Shown: piece after piece, positions 9,969-19,868 of the stretch | How positions within the stretch are numbered: position 1 is the first letter of the stretch | Layout of the letters: each line of letters opens with the position of its first letter | NCBI GenBank assembly: GCA_009837395.1 | Contig: VXTP01000015.1 | Coordinates: forward strand, 361,986 to 410,480 | Source of the DNA: Gemmatimonadota bacterium | GTDB taxonomy: Bacteria; JAAXHH01 | Direction: 5' to 3' | Length of the DNA stretch: 48,495 bases | The notes under the pieces: model-generated | What the model saw: the letters and a program-made list of their open reading frames with translations, nothing else | What the model was told of the DNA's origin: nothing | Database searches by the model: none | Made by a program: the position numbers and the translations under genes

Positions 9969-10008
9969 ACTCATCGGGTGATTACATGGTCATCTATTTC
10001 CGATGAGT
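9969..10008. repeat. 9-bp inverted repeat upstream of the small membrane protein gene
   Basis: ACTCATCGG (9969-9977) is matched exactly by CCGATGAGT (10000-10008), with 22 bases between. It lies in the AT-rich gap between queA and the small membrane protein gene, upstream of the latter on the minus strand. There is no T-run, so it is not a clear terminator. A protein-binding dyad or a 5' hairpin is possible. Confidence 0.5.
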
Positions 10009-10066
10009 AAAATATGAGCATAAACGTTAGAGTAAAGGATTTTGATGTTTAATTGTTTGAATTAAC

Positions 10067-11290
10067 TCAGACGATCAGCATGGCGTCGCCATAACTGTAG
10101 AACCGGTATTTCTCCCGGACCGCTTCCTCGTACGCGGCAAGGATCAGCTCCCTCCCGGCGAAAGCGCTGACCAGCAACAGGAGCGTCGATTTCGGCAGGT
10201 GGAAATTGGTCAGCAGCGCGTCGACCAGCTTGAATTCGAAGGGAGGATAGATGAAACACCGGGTAAGACCCTCGTACCGGCGCGGTTCGAGAACGGATTC
10301 GGCCCCTTCGGCTGCCCCGGCCACGCCAGGACCTGCCTCTTCATCGGCGTTGGGCCCTGCATCGGCGTCGGATCCTGTATCGCCGCCGCTTCCCGCCGCG
10401 ATCGTCTCCAGGGCGCGCACGGTCGTCGTCCCCACGGCGACCACACGTCCCCCGGACCGCCTGCTCCGGATCGTTTCCGCCTGGCGCGCTTCCACCCGGT
10501 AGTATTCCGCGTCCATCTCGTGGTCCTCCACGTCGCCGGTGCGGATCGGCTGGAACGTTCCCGGTCCGACGTGAAGCAGGACGGGCACCACGGCCGTGCC
10601 CCGCGAACGAATGCGATCCAGCAGGGGCGCCGTGAAGTGCAGTCCGGCCGTGGGCGCGGCCACGGCGCCGAATTCCTCCGCGTAGACCGTCTGGTAGCGG
10701 TCCCGGTCCTCCGCATCCGGCGCGCGGTGTATGTAGGGCGGCAGCGGCGTGCGGCCCACCTGCTCGATGACCCGGGCCACATCCGTGTCCCCTTCGAAAC
10801 GGATGCGGCGAATCTCCTTTCCGGGGTCGTCCTCCACGGTGGCAGTCAGGACGCCGCCCTCCAGATCCAGGCGCGTACCTCTCGCGAGCCGCGCTGACGG
10901 CTTCAGCAGCGCTTCCCAGCGCTCGGGCGCGGTACTGTGGGTTGGCCCGTTTTCGCGAGCTGGCGCGGATGAGCTGGCGGGCGCGGATGCGCTGGCGGGC
11001 GCGGTTTCGGGTACCGGGCGAACCGGGCGGACCGGGCGGACCAGCACGACTTCAACCTTTCCGCCGGTTTCCGGCCGCACCCCACGGAGCCTGGCCGGCA
11101 TCACCCGCGTCCGGTTGAGCACCAGCGTGTCGGCCGGGGCCAGATAGTCGACGATATCCCGGAAGGTCCGGTGTTCGATCTCGCCGCTTCGGTGGTGCAC
11201 CACCATCAGCCTCGACGTGTCGCGGGGTTCGGCGGGATATTGGGCGATCAGGTCTTCCGGCAGGGTATAGTCGTATTCGGTTAGATTCAC
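10067..11290 (-). CDS. queA: S-adenosylmethionine:tRNA ribosyltransferase-isomerase
   Basis: QueA builds epoxyqueuosine on tRNA by transferring the ribosyl part of AdoMet. The start (GTG) overlaps the ruvB stop. The opening [20 protein letters not shown] and the later [13 protein letters not shown] and [20 protein letters not shown] are strongly conserved QueA motifs. At 407 residues it is about 60 longer than usual. The excess lies in two low-complexity inserts: Pro/Ala/Ser-rich after the VEVVLVRPV strand, and Gly/Asp/Ala-rich near residue 310. The core looks intact. Confidence 0.95.
   Translation of the reverse strand: MNLTEYDYTLPEDLIAQYPAEPRDTSRLMVVHHRSGEIEHRTFRDIVDYLAPADTLVLNRTRVMPARLRGVRPETGGKVEVVLVRPVRPVRPVPETAPASASAPASSSAPARENGPTHSTAPERWEALLKPSARLARGTRLDLEGGVLTATVEDDPGKEIRRIRFEGDTDVARVIEQVGRTPLPPYIHRAPDAEDRDRYQTVYAEEFGAVAAPTAGLHFTAPLLDRIRSRGTAVVPVLLHVGPGTFQPIRTGDVEDHEMDAEYYRVEARQAETIRSRRSGGRVVAVGTTTVRALETIAAGSGGDTGSDADAGPNADEEAGPGVAGAAEGAESVLEPRRYEGLTRCFIYPPFEFKLVDALLTNFHLPKSTLLLLVSAFAGRELILAAYEEAVREKYRFYSYGDAMLIV
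10962..11043. repeat. In-frame short tandem repeats inside queA
   Basis: An 18-base unit occurs at 10962-10979 and 10980-10997 with one mismatch, and a third copy begins at 10998. Next to it is a 9-base repeat of the type CCGGGCGGA (about 11015-11043) that encodes repeated Arg-Pro-Val. Unit lengths are multiples of three, so the frame is kept. These repeats account for the first low-complexity insert of QueA. Confidence 0.8.
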
Positions 11291-12327
11291 GGATTATCGA
11301 ACAGTCCGGGCTGCGGCCGGGGCGGCGCGGCTATACCCAGGTGGTCGTATGCCAGTTCGGTGGCCATCCTGCCCCGGGGGGTGCGCTTGATCAGTCCCTG
11401 GACGATGAGGAAGGGCTCGTACACCTCCTCGAGCGTTCCACTCTCCTCGCCCACGGCCACGGCCAGCGTGTTCAGGCCCACGGGACCGCCCTCGTACTTC
11501 TCGATGATGGTCGTGAGGATCAACCGGTTCATGTCGTCCAGCCCCATGTGGTCCACGCCCAGCATTTCGAAGGCGGCCTTCGCGGTCTCCCCGGTAATGC
11601 GGCCGTCAGCCTTGACCTGGGCGTAGTCCCGCACCCGCTTCAGGTACCGGTTGGCGATCCGGGGGGTTCCCCTGGACCGCAGGGCGATCTCCATCGCACC
11701 GGATTCGTCGGTCTCCACACCGATGATTTCCGCCGCCCGCGCAACGATCAGGTAGAGCTCGTCCGGCGTGTAGAAATCGAGGCGGATGGGGATCCCGAAC
11801 CGCGCCAGGAGCGGCGCCGTGAGCAGGCCCGTGCGCGTCGTCGCGCCCACCAGGGTGAAATGGTCCAGGTTGAGGGCGAGGGAACGGGCGTTCGGTCCGC
11901 GGTCCACGAGGATATCGATCTTGAAATCCTCCATCGCCGCGTACATGTGCTCTTCCACCACGTGGTTCAGGCGATGGATCTCGTCGATAAAGAACACATC
12001 TCCCGGCTGCAGGTTGGTCAGCAGGCCCGCAAGGTCGGCCGGCTTGTCCAGCACCGGTCCGGCGGTCTGTCGGATCTCCACGCCCATCTCGTTGGCGAGA
12101 ATGGTGGCCAGCGTGGTCTTGCCCAGTCCGGGCGGTCCGTGGAGCAGCACGTGGTCGATGTGGTTCTCGCCGCGGGTCTTCGCGGCCTCGATGTAGAGCT
12201 GCAGCTCCGCCTTGGCCTTTTCCTGGCCGGGGAATTCATCGAAACGGCCCGGCCGCAGCGCGCGGTCGAACTCGGCATCCTCATCGAGCCGGTCGGGGTC
12301 AGTAAGTGGAAAGTCCCGTTCGTCCAT
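11287..12327 (-). CDS. ruvB: Holliday junction branch migration ATPase RuvB
   Basis: RuvB is the hexameric AAA+ motor that drives branch migration with RuvA. The 346-residue length is typical. It carries the N-terminal [11 protein letters not shown] region, Walker [10 protein letters not shown], Walker B FIDEIHR, sensor 1 (VGATTRTG) and the C-terminal winged helix ending with the conserved [13 protein letters not shown]. It starts immediately after the ruvA stop and its own stop overlaps the queA start. Confidence 0.97.
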   Translation of the reverse strand: MDERDFPLTDPDRLDEDAEFDRALRPGRFDEFPGQEKAKAELQLYIEAAKTRGENHIDHVLLHGPPGLGKTTLATILANEMGVEIRQTAGPVLDKPADLAGLLTNLQPGDVFFIDEIHRLNHVVEEHMYAAMEDFKIDILVDRGPNARSLALNLDHFTLVGATTRTGLLTAPLLARFGIPIRLDFYTPDELYLIVARAAEIIGVETDESGAMEIALRSRGTPRIANRYLKRVRDYAQVKADGRITGETAKAAFEMLGVDHMGLDDMNRLILTTIIEKYEGGPVGLNTLAVAVGEESGTLEEVYEPFLIVQGLIKRTPRGRMATELAYDHLGIAAPPRPQPGLFDNP

Positions 12328-12936
12328 CTATTGCCTTTTCTGGCTCTTGAGCACCGTTCGGATGATTTCCTCAGCGACGGGCGTCTCCGCGCTTTCGGAC
12401 AGCACGCGGATGACCTGCCTGCGCGCTTCGGGATGATCGAGGCCCAGGGACACCAGGCCCGTGATCGCGTCGTCCACTTCGGGGGCCTCTCCCGCCGGCG
12501 CCACGGGCAGCGCCTGCGTTCCGCCGGTATCCATGGCGGCCAGCTTGTCGCGCAGTTCCATGATCAGCCGCTGCGCGGTCTTCCGGCCGATCTTGGGCAG
12601 CGAGACCAGTTTCCCGATGTCTTCGTTGATGATGGCCGCGGTGAACTCGGAGACCGTCGCGCCGGAAAGGATGTTCAGGGCCACGCCGGGACCGATGCCA
12701 GGCAGGGTGATCAGCACTTCGAAGAGGCGCTTCTCTTCCGCGGTGGCGAAACCGTACAGCTGCATGCCGTCCTCCCGCGCATGCAGCACCGTTTCCACGC
12801 GGACCTGCGCGCGCGGGGGGCCCAGGGCCTCGAGCGTGGAGAGGGGGACGTACATTTGCAGGCCGATCCCACCGACGGACACCGTGATGTTGTCGGGTTG
12901 CTTGTCGACCAGTTCACCTTCGACGAATGCGATCAA
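12328..12936 (-). CDS. ruvA: Holliday junction binding protein RuvA
   Basis: RuvA forms the tetramer that binds and flattens the four-way junction. The 202-residue protein has the N-terminal OB domain (MIAFVEGELVDKQPDNITV), the helix-hairpin-helix region (LPGIGPGVALNIL and LPKIGRKTAQRLIMEL) and the C-terminal RuvB-contact domain after a flexible linker. The start is TTG, lying inside the end of ruvC (23-base overlap), with GGAGGG upstream. Confidence 0.96.
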   Translation of the reverse strand: MIAFVEGELVDKQPDNITVSVGGIGLQMYVPLSTLEALGPPRAQVRVETVLHAREDGMQLYGFATAEEKRLFEVLITLPGIGPGVALNILSGATVSEFTAAIINEDIGKLVSLPKIGRKTAQRLIMELRDKLAAMDTGGTQALPVAPAGEAPEVDDAITGLVSLGLDHPEARRQVIRVLSESAETPVAEEIIRTVLKSQKRQ

Positions 12937-13432
12937 CGGCCTTGATCCCTCCGGTTATCCGGTGATAGTGGCAGATGGCGACCGCCAGCGCGTCCGACGC
13001 GTCCTCCGGCAGGGGTTCGCTGCCGGGACCGCGGTCGAGGTTCAACATGGCGCTGACCATGTACTGTACCTGCTGCTTCGATGCGCCCCCCGCACGGACG
13101 ATGGCCGATTTCACTTCGCGCGGGGCGTATTCCCAGATCTGAAGTCCCCGGTTCGCCGCGGCCAGGAGGGCGACGCCCCGGGCATGGCCCAGTACGAGGG
13201 CCGCCCTGGGGAATCGGCCGCCGAAGGTGGACTCGACGGCCACCAGTTCCGGGTGGTTCCGGTCGATGACCTCGCACAGGCCGTCGTAGATGACCTTGAG
13301 CCGGTCCGCGAGGGGTTTACGCGAACCCGGACGCAACACGCCCTGATCCAACAGCCGGTACTGCCTGCCCCGGGCCTCGATCACGCCGTATCCCGTAATC
13401 ACGCTGCCCGGATCGATTCCGAGGATGATCAT
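12914..13432 (-). CDS. ruvC: Holliday junction resolvase RuvC
   Basis: RuvC cuts Holliday junctions symmetrically. The catalytic acidic residues are visible: D7 in LGIDPGSVITGYG, E in VAVESTFGG and the C-terminal D pair in EDASDALAVAICHY. The length of 172 residues is normal. It is encoded between yebC and ruvA, and the stop overlaps ruvA by 23 bases. Confidence 0.97.
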   Translation of the reverse strand: MIILGIDPGSVITGYGVIEARGRQYRLLDQGVLRPGSRKPLADRLKVIYDGLCEVIDRNHPELVAVESTFGGRFPRAALVLGHARGVALLAAANRGLQIWEYAPREVKSAIVRAGGASKQQVQYMVSAMLNLDRGPGSEPLPEDASDALAVAICHYHRITGGIKAVDRIRRR

Positions 13433-13441
13433 GGATACCCG

Positions 13442-14191
13442 CTACCCGTTCATTTCCTCCAGCACCTTGTCGTCCATGTCGAAATTGGCGTATACATGCT
13501 GGACATCGTCGAGGTCCTCGAGGACCTCCATCAACCGGAGAAGCTGTTCCGCCTCCTTGCCCGCGACGGCCACGGTCGACTGCGGGATGCGGCCGATTTC
13601 CGCCCGCAGGGGGGCGAAGCCGCTCTCCTCGAGCTGGACCCGCACCGCCTCGAAATCGGAAACGGTCGTCAGCACGTCCAGGGTTTCTCCCTCGTCCTGG
13701 ATGTCTTCGGCGCCGGCGTCGAGGGCGATCATCATGACCTCGTCCTCGTCGACGCCGTCCTTGTCCACCACGATCGTGCCCTTCTGGTCGAACATCCAGG
13801 CCACGCAGCCCGACTCTCCCATGTTGCCGCCGTTCTTGGTGAAGGCATGGCGCATCTCGGACGTGGTGCGGTTCTTGTTGTCCGTCACCGCTTCCACCAG
13901 GAGCGCCACCCCGGCCGGGCCGTAGCCCTCGTAGACCAGTTCCTCGTATTGCACGCCGTCCAGCTCGCCCGTGCCGCGGGCGATGGCCCGGTCGATGTTG
14001 GCCTGGGGCACGTTCTCCGTCTTGGCGGCGAGTACGGCCGTCCTGAGCCGGGGGTTGGACGTGACCGATCCGCCGCCCTGCCGCGCGGCGATCGTGATCT
14101 CCTTGATGACCCGGGTGAAGATCTTCCCGCGGGCGGCGTCTTTCTGCTCCTTCTTCCGCTTGATCGTGCTCCACTTGGAATGACCCGACAA
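13442..14191 (-). CDS. yebC: YebC/PmpR/TACO1-family protein
   Basis: A 249-residue YebC-family protein, known in other bacteria as a transcription regulator or as a translation factor that relieves ribosome stalling. The signature opening [19 protein letters not shown], the [14 protein letters not shown] loop and the acidic C-terminal domain are all present. The start is TTG at 14191, with GAGGAGG five bases upstream. It precedes ruvC, a widespread arrangement. Confidence 0.95.
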   Translation of the reverse strand: MSGHSKWSTIKRKKEQKDAARGKIFTRVIKEITIAARQGGGSVTSNPRLRTAVLAAKTENVPQANIDRAIARGTGELDGVQYEELVYEGYGPAGVALLVEAVTDNKNRTTSEMRHAFTKNGGNMGESGCVAWMFDQKGTIVVDKDGVDEDEVMMIALDAGAEDIQDEGETLDVLTTVSDFEAVRVQLEESGFAPLRAEIGRIPQSTVAVAGKEAEQLLRLMEVLEDLDDVQHVYANFDMDDKVLEEMNG

Positions 14192-14201
14192 CTTGGCCTC
14201 C

Positions 14202-16544
14202 TCAGGGCATCGTAACGACCCGTTTACCCGTTCCTGTATTGTTGGCTGTGTCCCTGGCGCGAATGGCGAGGGTATGCTCTCCGGACTCCAGGCCGTCCAG
14301 GGCGACCTCGAAGGCCTCCGTCTCCGAATCCGTTACGCCGTCCTCGGGATGGACCACCCGCCAGTCGCCTCCGTCAATCGCGTATTCGACCCGGTACAGG
14401 GGACTGGCGCCGTCCCGGACCATGAAGGACAACTGCCCGTCCGCCACGTCGATCCGGGTGACCTGCGGACCGGTATTGTCCACCAGGAAGGGTTCGCTGA
14501 GGAGTTCCGCCTCCAGGGCCTGGTCCGGGGGATTCGAGGGGGCGTCACTGGCCACGACGCGGAGGACGTACTCGCCGTCCGGAAAGGTCTCGGAATCCCA
14601 CGAATAGGAAGGCGTGCGCCGCTCCGACTCCAGGAGTTTCCATGTTTCTTCCGCTTCGCCCCGAAAATAGATCTCGTAAGACAGTCCGTCCCCGTCGGGA
14701 TCGCTCGCCCGGACCGCGACCGCCCGCATGCCCTTCCGGTAGGTGGGCGAACCGGACGATGCGCTCTGGCCGCGGCCGTTGCCCCGGCCGCCGACCTGCG
14801 CGGCGATGACCGGGGGGAGATCGGTTTGTGTGGATTGACCGACCTGACCCTGCGCAGAGTCCCGCAGGTACACGCCCGGCTCGTACACCGTGACCGCATG
14901 CACCCTGGGCGGATTGTTCCGCGTCAGGTACGAGGCCGAAACGGACGAGACGGTAGGGGCTTCTTCGTTCTCCGTGCCCAGGACCGCCTTCCACTGCAGG
15001 AAGCGGGCGGGCGGGCAGACCAGGGCTTCTCCTGCCGGATCGGTATAGGGTCCGGTCCACTCGCTCCAGGTCTGGTCCGGCGAATCCGTATTGCCGGACC
15101 GCGCGAACAGGCGGACCGACGTTCCGGGGGGCTGCTCGCTCTCCCACCGGATACGGCCCCACCGCGCCATGCCCCGGGTATCCCGGACATCGGACTCGTA
15201 CTCGCCCTCGCTGACCGGCGTGGAACGCAGGCGGTACAGGTTGCCGCGATTGCTCGTTGCCACGACTACGCCGTCCGACGCGTCGGGCGACAGGGCCGTA
15301 ATCTGCGACTCCTGCAGTTCGTTCAGCAACGTGCCGACACCCCGTTCACGGACGCTGTACAGCCGGCCGCTCGACCCGGTGCCGATGAGCAGTTCGTTTT
15401 CCCCGCGAATCGCCAGCGACAGGCCCACGTCCGTCTGAGACCGCCACCACTCCTCCACCCGGCCGTCCAGCTCGATCCTGAAGACGACGCTGCCTCCCGT
15501 GGCGAAACCGCCGACGGACGGCCGATCGGCGGCCTCCGCCGAGGCGGTCACTTGAACCGCGTTGAGCATCGGAGCTCCGCCCGGATCATCGGGCGCGCCA
15601 GTGGAAGGCGGAGGCATCGAAGCGCCCGCCGTTCCGGCCCGGCCGCCGCGTGCGCCCCGGCGCGGTCCGCTCAGCGCGCCGGCGTAGACCGCGCCGTCTT
15701 CGCCCACCAGGAGGGTATTCACTTCACCGTAGGGAGAATCATGAAGAACCGAGATGGCGCCGGCGGACGAAATCCGGTAGACTCTTCCACCCGGCTCGGT
15801 CCCGGCGATGAGCCGGCCCGATCCATCCACGGCCAGGGCCATCACATGGGCCTCCTCCAGCTCGGCCAGCAAGTGTACTCCGCCGTCTTCGTCGATACGA
15901 TACACCCTTCCCTGCTCACCCGTTCCCGCGTAGAGCCCGCCCCCGGCGTCCAGCGCCAGCGACCAGATGTAGTTCGTGTCACCGCTTGGGCCGTTGCCTG
16001 GGCCGTTGCCCGTGCCGTTACCCGTACCGCCTTCAGGGTCGCTGTCCGGGTCGCTGCCAGGCTCGCCTTCCGGGCCATTCATGCCGCCATCCCGCGCGGG
16101 ATCGAAAAACACCGCGTGCGTCCCGTCCGGGTCGATCCGGTGGATACGGCCATCGGGAAAGGTGGCGGCGTAGACCCGGTCACTCCGATCGATCACGATG
16201 CTGCGGATTTCCAACTCCTCCGCATCGAAAAACACCTCGGAACGGCCCGAAGGATCTATGCGGTAAAGCTTGCCGTCGTTCCCCGTACCCGCGTACAGGT
16301 TTCCCCTGGAATCGGCCGCGAGACTCCAGATCAGCGGCTCGTTGCTCTCGAAAACGAGGTCCAGGAACGGTGACAGGGTCAGGCGGCCCTTGCCGGTGAT
16401 GGAAACACCCCGGGTTTCTCCTCTTATAAAATCCCCGTGTCCGGCCAGTTTCCAGATGACCGGCGTCGACGCGTGGACAACGAACGCCGCCGGCAGCATC
16501 ACTGCGGCCATGCACAGCACTCGCCACCCCGGTACCTTGCTCAA
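14202..16544 (-). CDS. Exported beta-propeller protein with Ig-like C-terminal domain
   Basis: A 780-residue protein with an N-terminal signal peptide ([16 protein letters not shown]). Repeated blades of the pattern G-x-L-Y-A-G-T-x-x-x-G-x-(V/L)-Y-R-I occur from about residue 75 to 450, like NHL/SMP-30 propellers. The C-terminal third resembles Ig-like or fibronectin-type folds ([29 protein letters not shown]). A Gly/Asn/Asp/Pro-rich insert interrupts one blade near residue 165. No enzymatic residues are recognised; a cell-surface or periplasmic structural or binding role is an inference. The start is TTG with TAGGAG six bases upstream. It follows the S55 peptidase gene by 9 bases. Confidence 0.75.
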   Translation of the reverse strand: MSKVPGWRVLCMAAVMLPAAFVVHASTPVIWKLAGHGDFIRGETRGVSITGKGRLTLSPFLDLVFESNEPLIWSLAADSRGNLYAGTGNDGKLYRIDPSGRSEVFFDAEELEIRSIVIDRSDRVYAATFPDGRIHRIDPDGTHAVFFDPARDGGMNGPEGEPGSDPDSDPEGGTGNGTGNGPGNGPSGDTNYIWSLALDAGGGLYAGTGEQGRVYRIDEDGGVHLLAELEEAHVMALAVDGSGRLIAGTEPGGRVYRISSAGAISVLHDSPYGEVNTLLVGEDGAVYAGALSGPRRGARGGRAGTAGASMPPPSTGAPDDPGGAPMLNAVQVTASAEAADRPSVGGFATGGSVVFRIELDGRVEEWWRSQTDVGLSLAIRGENELLIGTGSSGRLYSVRERGVGTLLNELQESQITALSPDASDGVVVATSNRGNLYRLRSTPVSEGEYESDVRDTRGMARWGRIRWESEQPPGTSVRLFARSGNTDSPDQTWSEWTGPYTDPAGEALVCPPARFLQWKAVLGTENEEAPTVSSVSASYLTRNNPPRVHAVTVYEPGVYLRDSAQGQVGQSTQTDLPPVIAAQVGGRGNGRGQSASSGSPTYRKGMRAVAVRASDPDGDGLSYEIYFRGEAEETWKLLESERRTPSYSWDSETFPDGEYVLRVVASDAPSNPPDQALEAELLSEPFLVDNTGPQVTRIDVADGQLSFMVRDGASPLYRVEYAIDGGDWRVVHPEDGVTDSETEAFEVALDGLESGEHTLAIRARDTANNTGTGKRVVTMP

Positions 16545-16553
16545 GTATCGCTC

Positions 16554-18599
16554 CTAGCGCTTCACGGTCAGCCGGCTCCAGTTCTGCCCGGCGACGACGT
16601 AGTCCGTGCGGATCGTTTCTTCGGCCACCACCTTCTCGCGGATCGGTACGAAACTGCCCTTGGTACGCTCCGAATCCATGACGGCGAGGACCGACGGGGG
16701 CAGACCGGGCATTTCCCTTCCCTTCACCATGCCGCCCGCGCCGCCCTGGAACATCTTCAGGTATACCCGGTTTCCGGTCCGGCGGTTGTTGAGCAGCTCG
16801 ATCAGCCGGGGGCCGTCCGTGGGCCTATACCTCTGGGGAACGGCATTCAGATCGTGGCGGGTGACGGCCTGTTCGGACCCGACCAGTACCTGTACCGGTC
16901 CGGCCGATACGGTCTTGGGGATCGTCACGTCCATTCGCCTGACCACGCGGTCGCCCCGGTAGGGCCGGAGGTATACCCTGACCTCGAGCGTGTCGCCCGG
17001 CTCGACGGTTTCCGAACCGAACCAGACGTCTTCGATGACGGCCGTACTGCGTGCGTCCGACGAATGGATCTCGATCCTGAGAGACTCGATCATCGGCGTG
17101 ATGAACCGGTTGTCGAGGACGAAGTTGAGCACGCCGTTCACGTCCCTGGCCAGCGCCGACAGGGACGCCTGGCCGGAAAACTGGTCGTCGAAGACGACAT
17201 CCGGATGGCCCTGCAGGGCGATCCGGCCACCGAGCGTAATGGTTCGCTCGCCGGCACTGCGGCCGTTCGCGAGAATCGTATTCGACACGGCCATGTTCAC
17301 CAGCAGCGGTGTCCAGCCGTTCGCCATCATCACGTCAAATCGGTAGTTCCGGGGCGCGCGGCCGGCCTCGACATAGGAGAGCTCCACCGGGATCATGCGC
17401 GCCGAATCGCCGAGCTGGCCGTATATCCCGTTCGTATGGTCCCACAGGACCGAACCGACTTCGTCCGCCACGCTGCTGATCTTGGTGGAACCGGCCTGGT
17501 CCGGGATGACCGTGATGATTTCCGCCCGGTTCATCGGGACGTTCAGGGCGCCCGTCCACAGGAAGGGATGGCCGAAGGCCAGTATGGCGTCTTCCTCACG
17601 CCAGGTGACCGTGCCCGTGCCCGACAGATTGAAATCGCCCCGGATGAGCTGCGCGCTCACGGCGGATCCGGGTTCCAGGGGGGACGTCTCGCCGGCCGAC
17701 GCCGGGCCTTCCTGTTTCGGGTCAGCGTAATCGCTCGACGCCGGGCCTTGCTGTTCCGGGTCCGCGTTATCGCCGGATACGTTGCCCGGCATCCCACTGG
17801 AAGCGCCGGCCACACTGCCGGTTTCTCCGCCGTTGGAAGCGCCGGCCACACTGCCGCCCGCCACCGGAACGAGCCCACGGCGGCGCAGTTCATCTTCGAA
17901 AAGGGATACGGTGCTCGGGTGGAATCCCGAAAACACCATCGGTACGGCAATGGGTTTGAGTCCGGACGGACCGAGTTCGGACGGTCCGAGACCGGACGGA
18001 CCGGGTTCGAACGGACCGGGATTGGACGGATTGAGATCGTCCTGGCCGCCGCCCATTCCGCCCGGCGTCCCACCCGGTGCGTTACTTCCCGGATTCAATT
18101 CCGTCTCCACGGCCTCGCGTATGGCCAGCATATGGCCTATCGGCGTGACGCCACCGATCGGTTTCATCGGAAAAAACCCGAAGCGGTACGCCAGCGCACC
18201 GACGAGTTTTCCATCGATGTACACGGGGCTGCCGCTCATCCCCGCGATAACACCCGCATCGTCGACATAGGGCCCCGAGACCCCCACCATGATGATGTCG
18301 TGATCCGTGTAGAACTGGTTCTTGATGACGCCGATTACTTCGACGTCGAAGGTATCGATCCGTGCATCCTGAAAGACCGTGAGGCCATATCCCCGCATGC
18401 CCGGTTGCACGTCGTCGATGTCCATGAACCCGGTATGCTGGCCGGCGGACTGGTCTATGGCCGGCGAGGCGGACGGGTCCGTGGTCGGCGAGGCGGACGG
18501 GTCCATGGCCGGCGAGGCAGACTGGCCCCCGGCCGGCAAGGCGGGTGAAAGCAGGCCTGCGAAGAGGAAAAGCACGACCATCGATTGAATGATATTCAT
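16554..18599 (-). CDS. SpoIVB-like S55 family serine peptidase
   Basis: An exported protein of 681 residues with a signal peptide (SMVVLFLFAGLLSPALP). The S55 domain is recognised by GMRGYGLTVFQ, the strand ending IMVGVSGPYVDDAGVIA, and the catalytic-serine motif GMSGSPVYIDGK (residues about 120-131). In Bacillus, SpoIVB is a sporulation signalling protease, but S55 proteins also occur in non-sporulating Gram-negatives, where their role is unclear. The N-terminus has three near-identical eight-residue repeats (DPSASP type), and a GPSGLGPSELGPSGL repeat is near residue 215. The ATG at 18599 is chosen because it directly precedes the signal peptide. It is probably co-transcribed with the propeller gene. 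Confidence 0.85.
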   Translation of the reverse strand: MNIIQSMVVLFLFAGLLSPALPAGGQSASPAMDPSASPTTDPSASPAIDQSAGQHTGFMDIDDVQPGMRGYGLTVFQDARIDTFDVEVIGVIKNQFYTDHDIIMVGVSGPYVDDAGVIAGMSGSPVYIDGKLVGALAYRFGFFPMKPIGGVTPIGHMLAIREAVETELNPGSNAPGGTPGGMGGGQDDLNPSNPGPFEPGPSGLGPSELGPSGLKPIAVPMVFSGFHPSTVSLFEDELRRRGLVPVAGGSVAGASNGGETGSVAGASSGMPGNVSGDNADPEQQGPASSDYADPKQEGPASAGETSPLEPGSAVSAQLIRGDFNLSGTGTVTWREEDAILAFGHPFLWTGALNVPMNRAEIITVIPDQAGSTKISSVADEVGSVLWDHTNGIYGQLGDSARMIPVELSYVEAGRAPRNYRFDVMMANGWTPLLVNMAVSNTILANGRSAGERTITLGGRIALQGHPDVVFDDQFSGQASLSALARDVNGVLNFVLDNRFITPMIESLRIEIHSSDARSTAVIEDVWFGSETVEPGDTLEVRVYLRPYRGDRVVRRMDVTIPKTVSAGPVQVLVGSEQAVTRHDLNAVPQRYRPTDGPRLIELLNNRRTGNRVYLKMFQGGAGGMVKGREMPGLPPSVLAVMDSERTKGSFVPIREKVVAEETIRTDYVVAGQNWSRLTVKR
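18463..18525. repeat. 24-bp in-frame tandem repeat in the S55 peptidase gene
   Basis: The block GGCGAGGCGGACGGGTCC recurs at 18463-18480 and 18487-18504, and in shortened, diverged form at 18511-18525, with a period of 24 bases. It codes for the repeated Asp-Pro-Ser-Ala-Ser-Pro segments just after the signal peptide. The period is a multiple of three, so copy-number change would not break the gene. Confidence 0.8.
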
Positions 18600-18650
18600 A
18601 GGGCCGCTGCGCGGTGAGCAGGGGATCGGAATATGACGCCAGACTACTGC

Positions 18651-18680
18651 AATATAAGGTCGCACCGCTTCCCCTGGCAA
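18651..18680 (-). promoter_or_regulatory. Candidate sigma70-type promoter of the S55 peptidase gene
   Basis: On the minus strand TTGCCA (18675-18680) and TATATT (18651-18656) are separated by 18 bases; each matches five of six consensus positions. They lie about 50 bases upstream of the S55 start, in the gap divergent to the serine acetyltransferase gene. Confidence 0.5.
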
Positions 18681-18853
18681 CTGGTTTGTAGCGGCTTCCG
18701 GACGATCGCGGCGCAGCCGTTAATGACAGAAACCGCTTGACTTACCGCGATGGTTCCGCGAGATTCAGACAGCCGCGCAAGGGTACGGAAAGCCGGCCCC
18801 GCGCATACCTCGACACCTTCGGAAACCGGCAGGCGAAACCCGTATGGAGCACC

Positions 18854-19837
18854 ATGGAACAATCACGTCGCAATAAGACCACGGAAGAGAAGCTGGTGCC
18901 GAACGTCAACATGACCATGTCCGAAACGCGCGACCAGATCGGCGCCCTTTCCTCCCAGATCGTGCAATCCTACGACACGATCGGCGGCCTGAACCGTATC
19001 GACGGCAAGAACCTGCCTTCCAGGGAACGGGTCTACGGCATCCTGAAGGACCTGCTGGCGCTATGCTTTCCCGGCTACTTCGGCGCCGAGCCCCTCGTGA
19101 CGAAGAACGTGGCCTTCTACGTGGACGGACTGGTGGACACCATCTACATCCGCCTGCGAGAGGAAGTGACCCGAAGCCTCATGCACGACGCGCAGTGCAA
19201 GGGTAAGGACCCCGTGGCCTGCGAGGAGATCGCCGACCGGATCGCCCTCGAACTGCTGGAGGCCGTTCCCGGTATCCGGAAGCTGCTCATGGGCGACGTG
19301 GTAGCCGCCTACGACGGGGATCCCGCGGCGAAGAGCCACGACGAGATCATCCTCAGCTACCCATGCGTGGAAGCCATCTCCACCTACCGCATCGCCCACG
19401 AACTGTACTTGAGAAATACGCCGCTCATCCCGCGGATCATGTCCGAACACGCCCACAGCCGCACGGGCATCGACATCCACCCTGGTGCGACCATCGGCAC
19501 TCGATTCTTCATCGACCACGGAACGGGCGTCGTCATCGGGGAAACGACGCTGATCGGCAACAATGTGAAACTCTACCAGGGCGTGACGCTTGGCGCGCTG
19601 AGTTTCAGGAAGGATGACGGCGGGCGTCTCATCAAGGGCGGCAAGCGCCACCCCACCATCGAGGACGACGTGGTCATCTACTCCGGGGCGACGATCCTGG
19701 GCGGCGGAACGACCATCGGCCACGATTCCGTCATCGGAGCAAACGTCTGGCTGACGGAACCGGTGCCGCCCCATTCCAAGGTTACCATCGGCGACCCGAA
19801 CCTGGACGTGGTGAAGCACGACGCCCGTACGGCCTGA
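18854..19837 (+). CDS. cysE: Serine O-acetyltransferase
   Basis: This enzyme acetylates L-serine for cysteine synthesis. The left-handed beta-helix of hexapeptide repeats is clear in the C-terminal half. The active-site region (HPGATIGTRFFIDHGTGVVI) contains the conserved histidines of serine acetyltransferases. The helical N-terminal part (about 190 residues) makes the 327-residue protein longer than E. coli CysE and closer to the longer plant/EpsC-like forms. The ATG at 18854 is preceded by GGAG; the frame is open upstream to 18737. It is the only plus-strand gene of the housekeeping half and is divergent from the S55 gene. Confidence 0.92.
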   Translation: MEQSRRNKTTEEKLVPNVNMTMSETRDQIGALSSQIVQSYDTIGGLNRIDGKNLPSRERVYGILKDLLALCFPGYFGAEPLVTKNVAFYVDGLVDTIYIRLREEVTRSLMHDAQCKGKDPVACEEIADRIALELLEAVPGIRKLLMGDVVAAYDGDPAAKSHDEIILSYPCVEAISTYRIAHELYLRNTPLIPRIMSEHAHSRTGIDIHPGATIGTRFFIDHGTGVVIGETTLIGNNVKLYQGVTLGALSFRKDDGGRLIKGGKRHPTIEDDVVIYSGATILGGGTTIGHDSVIGANVWLTEPVPPHSKVTIGDPNLDVVKHDARTA

Positions 19838-19868
19838 CCAACCTGGCCGCCCGCCTCAACCTACCGGC

